Positions 1 to 8,929 of a stretch of DNA of 64,000 nt are shown in pieces (the first letter of the stretch is position 1; each line of letters opens with the position of its first letter). The stretch spans positions 62,001-126,000 of the forward strand of contig NZ_MXPU01000012.1 in the NCBI RefSeq assembly GCF_002204185.1, in the 5' to 3' direction. Below the pieces are notes generated by a model that was not told where the DNA came from, ran no database searches, and saw only the letters and a list, made by a program, of their open reading frames with translations. This DNA is from Rhizobium esperanzae (GTDB lineage: Bacteria > Pseudomonadota > Alphaproteobacteria > Rhizobiales > Rhizobiaceae). The position numbers and the translations under genes were made by a program.

Positions 1-52
1 AAAACCAAGATTGCCCGCCATCTCAAGCACGAGCCACGGGGATGTCGACAGG

Positions 53-667
53 ATGCCGCAGAGCAGCGTGCCTTATTTCAGCCAATGGGAAACGCCCGGT
101 ATGACGCTGCCGGTGCTTGCTGAGGGGTCGCAGGCGCTGCTCAGCGATCCGCTCTGGCGCCAATCGGGAGCCGCGACCATTGAGGAATATGCGCGCTGGG
201 CGGTGAATGTCTGCGGCATGGCCTGCTTGAAGATGATTCTCGCCGCGCGCGGCGAAATCCATCCGACTCTCGAGCTTGCCCGCGCCTGCACTAGATATGG
301 CGCTTATGTCATCAACGAGATCGACGCTTCGATCAAGGGGCTGATCTACGCTCCCTTCGTCCGCTTTGTGAGCGAGCGTTTCGGGCTCGGCGCCGAGACG
401 ATGACCAACGTCGAAACGTCGGCCATCCCGGAACTTCTGTCGAAACGCCGCTTCTTCATCGCATCGGTGCATTCGGCCATCCGCTGGCCGGAGCGCGAGC
501 CGCCGGCAAAGGGCGGACATCTCGTGCTGGTGACATCAGCTTCGCAGGAGACGATCCGCTTCCACAATCCGTCCGGCCATGACGCGGCAAGCCAAGCGGA
601 TGTCACGCTGCCGCTTGCCGTCTTCGATCGTTTCTTTGCCAATCGCGGCATATCGGTCGAAGCCTGA
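53..667 (+). CDS. C39-like peptidase family protein
   Basis: Predicted 204-residue protein of the peptidase C39-like (papain-fold) family. The N-terminus reads VPYFSQWE, typical of C39_2 domains. A cysteine motif NVCGMACLKM (Cys54, Cys58) is followed by a conserved KGGHLVLVT histidine segment and an FHNPSG segment, the order expected for a Cys-His-Asn/Asp site. No signal peptide is visible, so a cytoplasmic role is likely; the substrate is unknown. The ATG at 53 is chosen because the family homology begins there, but the frame stays open to the left window edge, with a TTG at 11, so an upstream start cannot be excluded. It lies 32 bp before ddl on the same strand and may be co-transcribed with it. 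Confidence 0.7.
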   Translation: MPQSSVPYFSQWETPGMTLPVLAEGSQALLSDPLWRQSGAATIEEYARWAVNVCGMACLKMILAARGEIHPTLELARACTRYGAYVINEIDASIKGLIYAPFVRFVSERFGLGAETMTNVETSAIPELLSKRRFFIASVHSAIRWPEREPPAKGGHLVLVTSASQETIRFHNPSGHDAASQADVTLPLAVFDRFFANRGISVEA

Positions 668-699
668 TCTTTCCGCATCCTATCGCTTCGGAGGCTTTC

Positions 700-1776
700 A
701 TGACCCCTTCCCCCAACAGGCTGCGCATTGCCGTGCTCTTCGGCGGCCGTTCGGCCGAGCACGAAGTTTCCATCCTCTCGGCGACCAACGTCATGGCTGC
801 CCTGGAGCCCGAGAAATATGACGCCCTTCCCGTCTTCGTCACCCGCGAGGGACAATGGCTGCTGAGCAGCTTCGAGGACGGCCGGCTGGCGACACCCTCG
901 TCAGGCACGGAAATCTGCCTCGTGCCGGGCGGCCGCGGGCGCATGCTGGCGATGCCAGCCCACGGCGCGCCACATGAATTGCCAAGGATCGACATCCTGT
1001 TTCCTGTGCTGCACGGCCCGCATGGTGAGGACGGATCGGTGCAGGGCGCAGCTGAAGTGGCGCGCGTGCCGCTCGCCGGCTGCGGCATCCTCGGTTCGGC
1101 CACGGCCCTCGACAAGGATATCGCCAAGCGCCTGCTGCGGGCGGCGGGCCTGCCGGTGGCGCGCGCCGTGGCGATCCACGAGGGTGCTGCCCCTTCACTC
1201 TCCGCGCTCGAAGGCGAACTCGGCCTGCCGCTCTTCATCAAGCCGGCACGGCAGGGATCGTCGGTCGGCGTCGCCAAGGTCCATGCCAGCCAGGAATTCG
1301 CCGCAGCGCTCGAGCAGGCCTTCCGCCATGACCGCATCCTGCTTGCCGAGGAATTCGTCGCCGGACGCGAGATCGAATTCAGCGTGCTGGAGGATACCGA
1401 CGGCAAGCTTTTCGTCTCCCGCCCGGGCGAGATCGTGCCGGCCGAAAGCCACGGCTTCTACAATTACAACGCCAAATATATCGATGAGAACGGCGCTGCC
1501 TTGAAAGTGCCGGCCGACCTGCCGGCGGAGATCGAGGCCGCCATGCGCGACATGGCCGCAAGGGCTTTCCGAGCCGTCGGCTGCGACGGCATGGCGCGCG
1601 TCGATTTCTTCCTGACATCGGACATGCGCTTCGTCATCAACGAGCTCAACACCATTCCCGGCTTTACCGATATCAGTATGTATTCCAAGGCGATGGCGGC
1701 AAGCGGCGTAAGCTATGCCGAGATCATCGACCGTCTGGTGGGCCACGGCATCGCGCGCGCCCGCAGGGCAGGCTAG
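700..1776 (+). CDS. ddl: D-alanine--D-alanine ligase
   Basis: 358-residue ATP-grasp ligase that joins two D-alanines for peptidoglycan precursor synthesis in the cytoplasm. It opens with the family signature VLFGGRSAEHEVS and has HGPHGEDGSVQG, the ATP-binding KPARQGSSVGVAKV, EFSVLED, and the C-terminal substrate/metal loop INELNTIPGFTDISMYS. The length matches the longer (DdlA/VanA-like) forms rather than the roughly 300-residue DdlB form. It is not in a division/cell-wall cluster here, so it may be a second, stand-alone ddl copy; that is inference. The next gene begins three bases after its stop, suggesting a two-gene transcript. Confidence 0.93.
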   Translation: MTPSPNRLRIAVLFGGRSAEHEVSILSATNVMAALEPEKYDALPVFVTREGQWLLSSFEDGRLATPSSGTEICLVPGGRGRMLAMPAHGAPHELPRIDILFPVLHGPHGEDGSVQGAAEVARVPLAGCGILGSATALDKDIAKRLLRAAGLPVARAVAIHEGAAPSLSALEGELGLPLFIKPARQGSSVGVAKVHASQEFAAALEQAFRHDRILLAEEFVAGREIEFSVLEDTDGKLFVSRPGEIVPAESHGFYNYNAKYIDENGAALKVPADLPAEIEAAMRDMAARAFRAVGCDGMARVDFFLTSDMRFVINELNTIPGFTDISMYSKAMAASGVSYAEIIDRLVGHGIARARRAG

Positions 1777-1779
1777 ATC

Positions 1780-2349
1780 ATGAACAGGTCGATTCTGATT
1801 TCCGGATGTTCCGGCGGCGGAAAATCGACGCTGCTTGCGGAGCTTGGCCGCCGCGGTCACAGGATCGTCGAAGAGCCCGGCCGGCGGATCGTCAAGCAGG
1901 AGCTCGATGGCGATGGCGCTGCCTTGCCTTGGGTCGACATGGCGGCCTTCGCCCGTCGTGCGATCGAAATGGCGATTGCCGACCACGCGGCCGTCGCACG
2001 GCAGCCGGGCTGGACGTTCTTCGATCGTGGGTTGATCGACGCCGCGGCAGCGCTTCAGCACCTGACCGGAGAACCGAACTTGGAAAGGTTGAGCGCCGCC
2101 TACCCTTACGACAGACGCGTTTTTCTCACGCCGCCATGGGCGGAGATCTACGTGAGCGATCCTGAGCGGCGCCATGGCTTCGACGAGGCTGTCGCCGAAT
2201 ATGACCGGCTGGCCGCGATCTATCCGACGCTCGGCTACCAGGCCATCATACTGCCGAAGAGGCCGGTCGCCGATCGGGCCGATTTCGTGCTCGACCGCCT
2301 GTCTCAGGAAGCAATTAGCTGCTTCTCGCCCGCATCTCAGCGCCTGTGA
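1780..2349 (+). CDS. AAA-family P-loop ATPase
   Basis: 189-residue P-loop protein. A Walker A motif (SGCSGGGKST) lies at residues 8-17, followed by an EEPGRR segment and FFDRGLIDAAA, resembling the AAA_28/nucleotide-kinase-like family found as single-domain proteins in alphaproteobacteria. Its biochemical role is unknown; phosphoryl transfer on a small molecule is plausible from the kinase-like fold but is inference. The start ATG is three bases after the ddl stop, so it is probably cotranscribed with ddl. Its 3' end overlaps the convergent methyltransferase gene by 13 bp. Confidence 0.75.
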   Translation: MNRSILISGCSGGGKSTLLAELGRRGHRIVEEPGRRIVKQELDGDGAALPWVDMAAFARRAIEMAIADHAAVARQPGWTFFDRGLIDAAAALQHLTGEPNLERLSAAYPYDRRVFLTPPWAEIYVSDPERRHGFDEAVAEYDRLAAIYPTLGYQAIILPKRPVADRADFVLDRLSQEAISCFSPASQRL

Positions 2350-2954
2350 AGAACACACCATTGGAAAGACTGCCGGCCGCCGCCAGGCGTCGCATGCTCC
2401 TCGCGCCAGTCGCGCTCCAGTATGAAGGCGGGCGAGAACTCCGCCGCCAGCGCTGCCGCGTCATAACGCCGGACCGGCAGGCCGCTGCATCGCTCTGGCC
2501 CATCCGGCGCGAAGGTCGCGATAATCACGACGCTGCCCGGCGCCGTTCCGGCGTCAAGGGCGCGGCGATAGGCGAGCCGTTGCGCGGGCTCGGTGAGGAA
2601 ATGAAAGAGCGCGCGGTCATGCCATACGTCATAACCGCGCTCCGGGCGCCATACGGTAATATCGGCCACCACCCAATCGACCTGAGCCGCCCCGCCCCGC
2701 AGCCGCGCCTTGGCGACCTCAAGGGCTGGCGCGGCGATATCGAGAACCGTGAGGTCGGACCACCCGCGCTCCAACAGACGATCGACAAGGCTCGAGGCGC
2801 CGCCGCCGACATCGATCAGCGAAGCGGTGGCCGGCAGATGCAGCTCGTCAAGCGTACGCAGAGAAGGCTCAGGCATCGGTTGATACCAGCTGACACTGTC
2901 GGCAGCCTTCACACGGTAAACCGCGTCCCAATGTTCCTGTTTCCCGTCCGTCAT
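2337..2954 (-). CDS. Class I SAM-dependent methyltransferase
   Basis: 205-residue protein with a Rossmann methyltransferase fold. The SAM-binding motif I is SLIDVGGGASSLVDRL (about residues 45-60), motif II LTVLDIAAPAL, and a motif IV-like segment WHDRALFHFL. It resembles the short methyltransferases often annotated as UbiE/trans-aconitate-like, but no substrate can be assigned. It is convergent with the P-loop ATPase and overlaps it by 13 bp at the 3' ends. Confidence 0.8.
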   Translation of the reverse strand: MTDGKQEHWDAVYRVKAADSVSWYQPMPEPSLRTLDELHLPATASLIDVGGGASSLVDRLLERGWSDLTVLDIAAPALEVAKARLRGGAAQVDWVVADITVWRPERGYDVWHDRALFHFLTEPAQRLAYRRALDAGTAPGSVVIIATFAPDGPERCSGLPVRRYDAAALAAEFSPAFILERDWREEHATPGGGRQSFQWCVLHRR

Positions 2955-3047
2955 CCGGCACCCATCTCTTGCAGAGCCCGATACTGATCCATCAACGTGT
3001 AAGGATTGAGACGTCCGTCAATTGCCTGTCGGCCTCAGAGCATAGTC

Positions 3048-3556
3048 TCAAGGAGCGAAGTGACGATAGACGAGATCGGCAGGATCAGTCCGAGGTGCCG
3101 CGGGATCGAGACGCGCTCCCAGCCGTTCCGCAACAGCAACGGATGCGGTATTGCCGGGAGCAATATAGCTGACGAGCGACGTCAGCTTGAGCGTCAAAAA
3201 GCCCAATCGCGGAGCGCCAAGGCTGCTTCGGTCGCATAGCCCCGGCCCTCACGCCCTTCGTAGACGAACCACCCCAGCTCCTTTTCGGGAAAGAGCGGCC
3301 CATGGTTGATCCCCACCTGGCCGACGCATTCGCCGCTCTCGGCAAGATCGATCATCAGCGCTCCATGTCCGAACAGCTGCCAGAGCGCCACGTCGTGACA
3401 GAACATCCCCCACGCTGCCCGCAGGTCGAAGGGACCGCCCATTCCGACAGACCGCGGGGAAGCCATCAGTCGCGCGTAGGTGTCGAAATCTTCGACCTCA
3501 GGCTTGCGGAGAATTAGCCGCTCCGTTCGAATTGTGATCGCGCCCGTTCCGGACAT
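3048..3556 (-). pseudogene. GNAT acetyltransferase, one-base frameshift
   Basis: A GNAT N-acetyltransferase of about 169 residues read from ATG 3556 (AAAGG-type ribosome site just upstream). The first part contains IRTERLILRKPEVEDF and GREGRGYATEAALALRDWAF, then a TGA stop at 3194-3196. One frame over, the sequence continues with LTLKLTSLVSYIAPGN, TASVAVAERLGARLD and PADLVYRHFAP, ending at TGA 3048. This is exactly the missing RimJ-like C-terminus. The total length is one base short of a multiple of three. The break falls at a five-T run (minus strand, 3196-3200), so one lost T in a homopolymer explains it. It could be real decay or a sequencing error. Confidence 0.8.
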
Positions 3557-3681
3557 GTTATCGCCTTTCTGAACGTCTAGCTTTCGAATGCCGCAGCAAA
3601 CTGAAGTGTGCCGCTCGGCGTCCCCCGGCGAAGCCTCCATCGCGTTCGCCTGTCACATCGGACGACATGCGGCGGCCCGCG

Positions 3682-3711
3682 AAAAAGCCCGGCGCGACGG
3701 CCGGGCTTTTT
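3682..3711 (-). terminator. Rho-independent terminator after gnd
   Basis: Perfect 11-bp stem (AAAAAGCCCGG / CCGGGCTTTTT) with an 8-base loop, ending in a T run on the minus strand. It begins 20 bp downstream of the gnd stop. Because the stem also carries A/T tails on both sides, it could work in both directions. Confidence 0.85.
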
Positions 3712-3730
3712 CGTATCTTCTCTGCAAACC

Positions 3731-5161
3731 TCAGAAGGTCGCCGCACCGCTGCCCCAGGGGCCGTGGTGAAAATCCTTGCCATCAAGGCGGTCGAAGCCG
3801 TGGGCGCCGAAGAAATCGCGCTGGGCCTGGATGAGATTCGCGGTTCCCCTGCCCTGGCGGTAGGCGTCGAAATAGGTGAGCGCCGAGGTCAGCGCCGGCA
3901 CTGGCAGGCCGGCCGAGATGGCGGCAGCGACGACGCGGCGTAGCGCCGGGATCGATTCCTTGACCATCTCGGAGAAAGCTGGCGTGACGATCAGGTTCGC
4001 AGCATCCGGAGCCTTGGTGAAGGCCGAGGTGATCTCATCGAGGAACTGCGAGCGGATGATGCAGCCGGCACGCCAGATCCTCGCAATCGTCGGCATCGGC
4101 AGCGACCAGTTGAACTCGCGCGACGCTTCCGCCATCACGGCGAATCCCTGCGCATAGGCGCCGATCTTGGCGGCAAAGAGCGCCAGTTCCAGATCCTTGT
4201 TGAGCTCGGGACCGTAGGCGATCGGGAACGAAACGGCCTGCGTGCCGAAAATCTTTTCCGCCGCTTCCCGCTGCGACTTCATCGAGGAGAGGCTGCGGGC
4301 GGCGACAGCGGCTTCGATCGCTGTTGCCGGAATGCCCATGTTCTGCGCCTCGATCGCCGACCATTTGCCGGTGCCCTTCTGGCCTGCCTTGTCGAGGATC
4401 ATGTCGACCATCGGCCCGCCGGAAACCGGATCGGTCGCCGCCAGCACCTTCTCGGAGATCTCGATCAGGTAGGAGTTCAGCCGGCCCTTGTTCCACTCGC
4501 CGAAGATGCCGGAGATTTCGGAGGCGCTCTTCCCGAGGCCGTCGCGCAGAATGCCGTAGATTTCGGCGATCATCTGCATGTCGGCATATTCGATGCCGTT
4601 ATGGATGGTCTTGACGAAATGGCCGGCGCCGTCATTGCCGAGCCAGGCGACGCAGGGCTCGTCATTGTAGCGGGCGGCAATCGAGGTCAGCACCTTCTCG
4701 ACTCGCTTCCAGGATTCTTCGGTGCCGCCGACCATGATCGACGGTCCGTGGCGCGCACCCTCTTCGCCGCCGGAAACACCCATGCCGATGAAGGTGAGAT
4801 CGGTGTTTTTGAGGCGGTCGAAGCGGGCGACGGTGTCGCGGAAATTGGCGTTGCCGGCATCGATCATGATGTCGCCCTTGGAGAGATGCGGGCGCAGCGC
4901 CTCCATCTGCTGGTCGACGGCCTCACCGGCCTTGATCATGATGATGATCGGACGCGGCGGCCGGATCGCATCGACGAACTCTTCGATGGTCTTGCAGGGA
5001 ATGATCTGCTTCTTCAGATCGCCGGCGCTTTCATAGAATTCATCGGTTTTCTCAGGCGTGCGGTTGAAGACCGCGATTTTATTGCCTTTCTCCGCGATGT
5101 TGAGCGCCAGGTTGGAGCCCATGACCGCAAGGCCGATCAGTCCGATTTCTGCCTTTTCCAC
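3731..5161 (-). CDS. gnd: 6-phosphogluconate dehydrogenase (decarboxylating)
   Basis: 476-residue enzyme of the oxidative pentose phosphate pathway; it converts 6-phosphogluconate and NADP+ to ribulose-5-phosphate, CO2 and NADPH in the cytoplasm. The N-terminal Rossmann motif is IGLIGLAVMGSNLALN. The substrate-binding region contains FIGMGVSGGEEGARHGPSIM and KTIHNGIEYADMQ, and the C-terminal end (AHGFDRLDG, HHGPWG) is typical. I choose the GTG at 5161 because GGAGG lies about seven bases upstream and the resulting length fits the family; the open frame extends 20 codons further but without homology. A strong terminator follows, and the gene appears monocistronic. Confidence 0.95.
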   Translation of the reverse strand: MEKAEIGLIGLAVMGSNLALNIAEKGNKIAVFNRTPEKTDEFYESAGDLKKQIIPCKTIEEFVDAIRPPRPIIIMIKAGEAVDQQMEALRPHLSKGDIMIDAGNANFRDTVARFDRLKNTDLTFIGMGVSGGEEGARHGPSIMVGGTEESWKRVEKVLTSIAARYNDEPCVAWLGNDGAGHFVKTIHNGIEYADMQMIAEIYGILRDGLGKSASEISGIFGEWNKGRLNSYLIEISEKVLAATDPVSGGPMVDMILDKAGQKGTGKWSAIEAQNMGIPATAIEAAVAARSLSSMKSQREAAEKIFGTQAVSFPIAYGPELNKDLELALFAAKIGAYAQGFAVMAEASREFNWSLPMPTIARIWRAGCIIRSQFLDEITSAFTKAPDAANLIVTPAFSEMVKESIPALRRVVAAAISAGLPVPALTSALTYFDAYRQGRGTANLIQAQRDFFGAHGFDRLDGKDFHHGPWGSGAATF

Positions 5162-5410
5162 GACAAACCTCCGATGTGTCATTTGGACCGGTGTTGTGGC
5201 ACTGTCTCGCTCAAACGGCAAGTCTCGCGAGGGTCTAATCGGTTCGCAAAAGCCGATGAAATACAGCTTTGATCGCCTGACTTGTCCGACAACCTTTCAT
5301 CTGCAGCCGATCCGGAAGCCGCAAATTTTCGCGATCGCCCGTACCGCCCTATCTCATGTTATCATGCGGACCTCGGGAGATATCGTTTGGTTTCGAAAAG
5401 ACGAAAAGAT

Positions 5411-6178
5411 ATGGCGCTGCTTGCGGCCCGCGCCGGCCGCTACCGCGAATATGCCCCGACGCCCGCCTTGTGGCGCCATTTCAGCCGCCTCTGGTCGCAT
5501 ACGCTGAACGATGGGCCGCCGGCGAGGGTGGCGATCGTGCCGGATGGTTATTGTGATCTCCTCTGGATTGACGGAAGGCTTGAGGTTGCCGGGCCCGACA
5601 GGACGGCAGCCTTCCCCGTCATAAGGCCGGGCGCGACCGTCATCGGCGCACGCTTTGCGCCGGGCGCCGCGGCATCCTGGCTGAAGACGCCGCTCTCGGC
5701 GCTGGTCGGCCTCTCGGTGCCGCTTGCCGACATCGGCCGGAAGGGCACGAGCGAATTCGAGGCGCGGCTGCAAGATTGTCCGGACCCCGAGGCCGCCGCG
5801 ACGCTGTTCGGCCGTCTGCTTGAAGAGGCCGCGCGCGACGAGGAGGAGCCCGCCCGCGACGCCGCCATGATCTTCGCCGCCGCCGACAGCGACCGCCCGG
5901 CCTCCGGCCTGCCGGACCGGCTCGGCATGAGCGAAAGGCAGCTGCGCCGCCGCTGCCACCATCATTTCGGCTATGGCGCAAAGACACTGGAACGCATCCG
6001 CCGGTTCCAGAAGTTCCTCGACCTCTGCCGCAGGGTGGACACGATGCCGCTCGCCCGCATCGCGCTCGAAGCAGGCTTTGCCGATCAGGCCCACATGACA
6101 CGCGAGGTCGCAGAACTCTCGACGCTCACCCCTGCGATCATCCTCGACCAACTCGGCGGGCGGAAAGGATCGGGCTGA
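5411..6178 (+). CDS. AraC-family transcriptional regulator
   Basis: 255-residue regulator. The N-terminal part (YREYAPTPALWRHFSRLW, VAIVPDGYCDLLWIDG, ARFAPGAAASWL) matches the DUF6597-type sensor domain found in many AraC regulators. The C-terminal third has the two-helix-turn-helix AraC domain (GMSERQLRRRCHHHFGYGAKTLERI and ALEAGFADQAHMTREVAELSTLTP). The ATG at 5411 starts where family similarity begins; the frame is open from 5282. It is divergent from gnd. The following genes encode an SRPBCC and a VOC protein on the same strand, which are plausible targets, but that is inference. Confidence 0.8.
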   Translation: MALLAARAGRYREYAPTPALWRHFSRLWSHTLNDGPPARVAIVPDGYCDLLWIDGRLEVAGPDRTAAFPVIRPGATVIGARFAPGAAASWLKTPLSALVGLSVPLADIGRKGTSEFEARLQDCPDPEAAATLFGRLLEEAARDEEEPARDAAMIFAAADSDRPASGLPDRLGMSERQLRRRCHHHFGYGAKTLERIRRFQKFLDLCRRVDTMPLARIALEAGFADQAHMTREVAELSTLTPAIILDQLGGRKGSG

Positions 6179-6247
6179 CCGTTTTGTTCAAGACACCGCC
6201 GGCCGGCCTTATTATTTCAGGGAAACCCAAATACAAGGACCTGCACC

Positions 6248-6646
6248 ATGGCGACAATGCCTGCAAAAATCATCCACCAGTCGATCGAGCGCGACTGGCG
6301 GGATGTCTACGACTTCGCCGGCAAGCCGGAGAACATGCCGCTCTGGGCCTCCGGCCTTGCCACCGGCTTCGAGCCCGACGGCGCCGACTGGATCGCCCAC
6401 GGTCCCCTCGGCACCATCAAGGTGAGCTTCGTTCCCGCCAATGAATTCGGCGTGATTGATCATACGGTGACGATCGAATCCGGCCTCCGGGTTTATAATG
6501 CCCTGCGCATCGTGCCGAACGGCGATGGCTGCGAGGCCATGTTCACGCTGCTGCGCCTGCCCGGCATGACAGATGCGCAGTTTGCCGCCGATGCCGCGCA
6601 TATCGAGAAGGATCTCGTCATGCTGAAAGCCCTGATGGAGAGATAG
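6248..6646 (+). CDS. SRPBCC-family (polyketide cyclase-like) protein
   Basis: 132-residue protein with the START/SRPBCC layout: an N-terminal IHQSIERDWRDVYDFAGKPE strand-helix segment, a central beta-rich region (HTVTIESGLRVYNALRIVP) and a C-terminal helix (AHIEKDLVMLKALME). These proteins form a hydrophobic ligand pocket; no ligand can be named. The stop abuts the ATG of the VOC gene (TAGATG), so the two are translationally linked. Confidence 0.75.
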   Translation: MATMPAKIIHQSIERDWRDVYDFAGKPENMPLWASGLATGFEPDGADWIAHGPLGTIKVSFVPANEFGVIDHTVTIESGLRVYNALRIVPNGDGCEAMFTLLRLPGMTDAQFAADAAHIEKDLVMLKALMER

Positions 6647-7006
6647 ATGGCTGAAAACTCCGAACACAATGACCGCCGCATCGACTATGTCGAATTCAAC
6701 GTATCCGACATCGCCGCCGCCAAAGCCTTTTACGGCTCGGCCTTCGGCTGGCGCTTCACCGATTACGGCCCGAATTACTGCGAATTCGACGATGGCCGGC
6801 TGAAAGGCGGCTTCACCGATTTCGGCCCCGTCCGGCCGGGCGGCCCGCTCGTCGTCGTCTACGCCAGGGATCTGGAAGAAGTGCTGACTTCGGTCGAAAG
6901 GGCCGGCGGCACGATCTGCCGGCCGATCACCGATTTTCCCGGCGGCCGCCGCTTCCATTTCCTCGACCGCGACGGCTACGAGCTCGCCGTCTGGGCGACG
7001 GCATAA
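6647..7006 (+). CDS. VOC-family (glyoxalase-like) protein
   Basis: 119-residue single vicinal-oxygen-chelate domain. It has the typical opening IDYVEFNVSDIAAAKAFYGSAFGW, a central CEFDDGRLKGGF strand pair and the ending GRRFHFLDRDGYELAVW. Members bind metals or small ligands and range from glyoxalases to resistance proteins; the exact function is unknown. It starts immediately after the SRPBCC stop. Confidence 0.8.
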   Translation: MAENSEHNDRRIDYVEFNVSDIAAAKAFYGSAFGWRFTDYGPNYCEFDDGRLKGGFTDFGPVRPGGPLVVVYARDLEEVLTSVERAGGTICRPITDFPGGRRFHFLDRDGYELAVWATA

Positions 7007-7008
7007 AT

Positions 7009-7112
7009 TAGAGCAATTCCAGCAAAAGTGTGCAGCGGTTTTGCGCCCGGAATTGCGTGAAAACAAAGAGATAGAACAATTCCGTGATTCGAAGAAAAAC
7101 GGAATTGCTCTA
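7009..7112. repeat. Palindromic intergenic repeat element
   Basis: About 104 bp bounded by perfect 12-bp inverted ends (TAGAGCAATTCC / GGAATTGCTCTA), with internal GGAATTG/CAATTCC copies that allow a cruciform or long hairpin. It fills the space between the convergent VOC and PAS genes. Its form matches short dispersed repeats seen in Rhizobium intergenic regions (from memory of such genomes, not searched). It might also act as a terminator for both genes. Confidence 0.7.
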
Positions 7113-7114
7113 GA

Positions 7115-7861
7115 CTACCGATTCATCACGATCAGAGCGCCGATCACAATGCCGCCCGCATCGCGCAGCGGCGACATGCGGCAGCGCACCTGTCGGGATG
7201 CGCCGCCGCCGGTCCGCCGCTCATAAGTGTAGTCGACCTCCGCGCCGGCAAAACAGACGTCCAGCTTATGCTTGGCGCATTCGGCGAAGCGCTCCTCGCC
7301 GATGAATTCGGAAAGGTGACGCCCGATCAGTTCCATCGGCTTCCTGTCGAGATGGGCGCTGTTGGCCGCGTTGGAATAGAGGTAGCGGTAGTCCCTGGTC
7401 AGCACCGCGACACGGTCCGGCAGGCTTTCGAGGATCGCCGCGTTGAGGAATTGGCCGTTGTCGGTGTCGGGCACATAGGCTGCCGGCGGCTCGATGCGCA
7501 CGTCCTGCGGCGAAGGCACCCGCCAGTCCGGCGCATGCGTGCCGAAATAGCAGTCGAGCAGATAGGAAAGCACCGCCGCATGTTCTCTGACGCTGGCGCT
7601 GTCGTCCGCGTCCCGAACGACAAGATGGCTGACGAACTGCAGCTGCATATAGACTTCGAGCAGATTGGCCGCCCGGCAGGCCAGGATAGCCTCGACCAGC
7701 GGCTCGACGTGACGGTCGAGCAACATGACGCGCTGATCGTCGCCTTGGCGTATGGCTTCCTCTATTTGCGCGCAGCGCAAGGAAAAAGCTCGAAAAAGCT
7801 CCAGCAAGACGCCTCCCACTCCCATTGTCCCAAGTGGCGTGCCCAAATTGTGTGGGAGCAC
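7115..7861 (-). CDS. PAS-domain protein
   Basis: 248-residue soluble protein. Residues about 135-248 form a PAS domain (LESLPDRVAVLTRDYRYLYSN, IGRHLSEFIGEERFAE, VRCRMSPLRDAGGIVIGALIVM). The N-terminal half is helical with no recognisable family. There is no output domain (no kinase, GGDEF or HTH), so it may sense a ligand or redox state and pass the signal by protein contact; that is inference. The start is uncertain: GTG 7861 gives the longest frame, while ATG 7825 and GTG 7819 are alternatives without decisive ribosome sites. Confidence 0.7.
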   Translation of the reverse strand: MLPHNLGTPLGTMGVGGVLLELFRAFSLRCAQIEEAIRQGDDQRVMLLDRHVEPLVEAILACRAANLLEVYMQLQFVSHLVVRDADDSASVREHAAVLSYLLDCYFGTHAPDWRVPSPQDVRIEPPAAYVPDTDNGQFLNAAILESLPDRVAVLTRDYRYLYSNAANSAHLDRKPMELIGRHLSEFIGEERFAECAKHKLDVCFAGAEVDYTYERRTGGGASRQVRCRMSPLRDAGGIVIGALIVMNR

Positions 7862-7987
7862 TTTCCCAAATGCGCCCTAAGGTGGATATTATTCGCGCCT
7901 TGGTAGTGACGGCTAACATGAAGTTTACTCGGTTTCAATCCGAGAGCACCTGCCGCTTTTCACCGCTGATAAATCAGGGTTCGATTT

Positions 7988-8923
7988 TCAAGGCGCGAGC
8001 GTCTTCTTGATCTGCCAGCGGTCGTGATACCAGAGCCATTGTTCCGGATATTCCCGCACCCAACTTTCCACCTTGTCGTTCAGTAGCTGGGCGGCCGCCG
8101 GCAGGTCGAGATTGCCTTTGGCGTCGCGCGGCATCTCCAGCCGCGGTTCGATTTCCAGCCGGTAGCGATTCCCTGGCAGGCGGATGCAGCGCGCCGGATA
8201 GACCTCGCAATCGAACTGGCGCACCAGCTTCGGCAGCAGCGGATTGGTCTTCACCTCTCGCCCGAAGAAGGTGCCTTTCAGCCCCTTGCCGAATTTCTGG
8301 TCGACGAGCACGCCCACCCCCTGGCCCGCCTCCAACTGGCGTGCGAGCGCGAAGGAGGAGCCGGCATGCGAGGGCACCAGCTTGCCCATGCGCGCGCTGC
8401 GGAAGTCAAACACCTTCTTGGCGACATAGGGATTGTTCGGCGGCCGGAAAAGCACGGTGACTGTGAGCCCGAAGGCCGCGCCCGCCACCGGCAGCAGCTC
8501 GAAATTGGCGGTATGGCCGGTAAAGACGATGAAGGGGCGCGGATTGTCGCGCAGGTCGAGGAAGATGGGGATGCCCGACACCTCCACCCTGCCCGGCTCC
8601 GGCCGTTCGGGGTCGTAGTCGAACAATTCGTCGAGGAAGACGTATTCGGCCGCGAGCCGACCCATATTTCCCCAGCTGGCGAGCGCAATCTCTTCGATCT
8701 CGGCCTCGCTCTTCTCAGGGAAAGCGTTGCGGAGATTGACGAGCATCAGCTTATGGCGGCGGGTCCGCCGGCCGAGGCGGCGCATCACCCGGTCCGCGAA
8801 GCGAATCGCGCCATCGGCCGGAAACAGCTTCAGCACGTTCAGGAAGCCGAACATCGCCTGCGCCACCAGCCATTGCTGGAAATTTCTGAGCGCCAGAACG
8901 ACCCGGGTAATGAACAGCTTCAC
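7988..8923 (-). CDS. lpxXL: Lipid A very-long-chain acyltransferase LpxXL
   Basis: 311-residue member of the HtrB/LpxL lysophospholipid acyltransferase family. It carries the HX4E catalytic motif HTANFE (His137-Glu142), a hydrophobic N-terminal segment for membrane attachment, and the downstream FRPPNNPYVAKK and VDQKFGKGLKGTFFG substrate blocks. It is the last gene of the acpXL cluster, where the rhizobial homologue transfers the 27-hydroxyoctacosanoyl chain from AcpXL to lipid A. The gene ends about 125 bp before the PAS gene. Confidence 0.92.
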   Translation of the reverse strand: MKLFITRVVLALRNFQQWLVAQAMFGFLNVLKLFPADGAIRFADRVMRRLGRRTRRHKLMLVNLRNAFPEKSEAEIEEIALASWGNMGRLAAEYVFLDELFDYDPERPEPGRVEVSGIPIFLDLRDNPRPFIVFTGHTANFELLPVAGAAFGLTVTVLFRPPNNPYVAKKVFDFRSARMGKLVPSHAGSSFALARQLEAGQGVGVLVDQKFGKGLKGTFFGREVKTNPLLPKLVRQFDCEVYPARCIRLPGNRYRLEIEPRLEMPRDAKGNLDLPAAAQLLNDKVESWVREYPEQWLWYHDRWQIKKTLAP

Positions 8924-8929
8924 GTCAGG

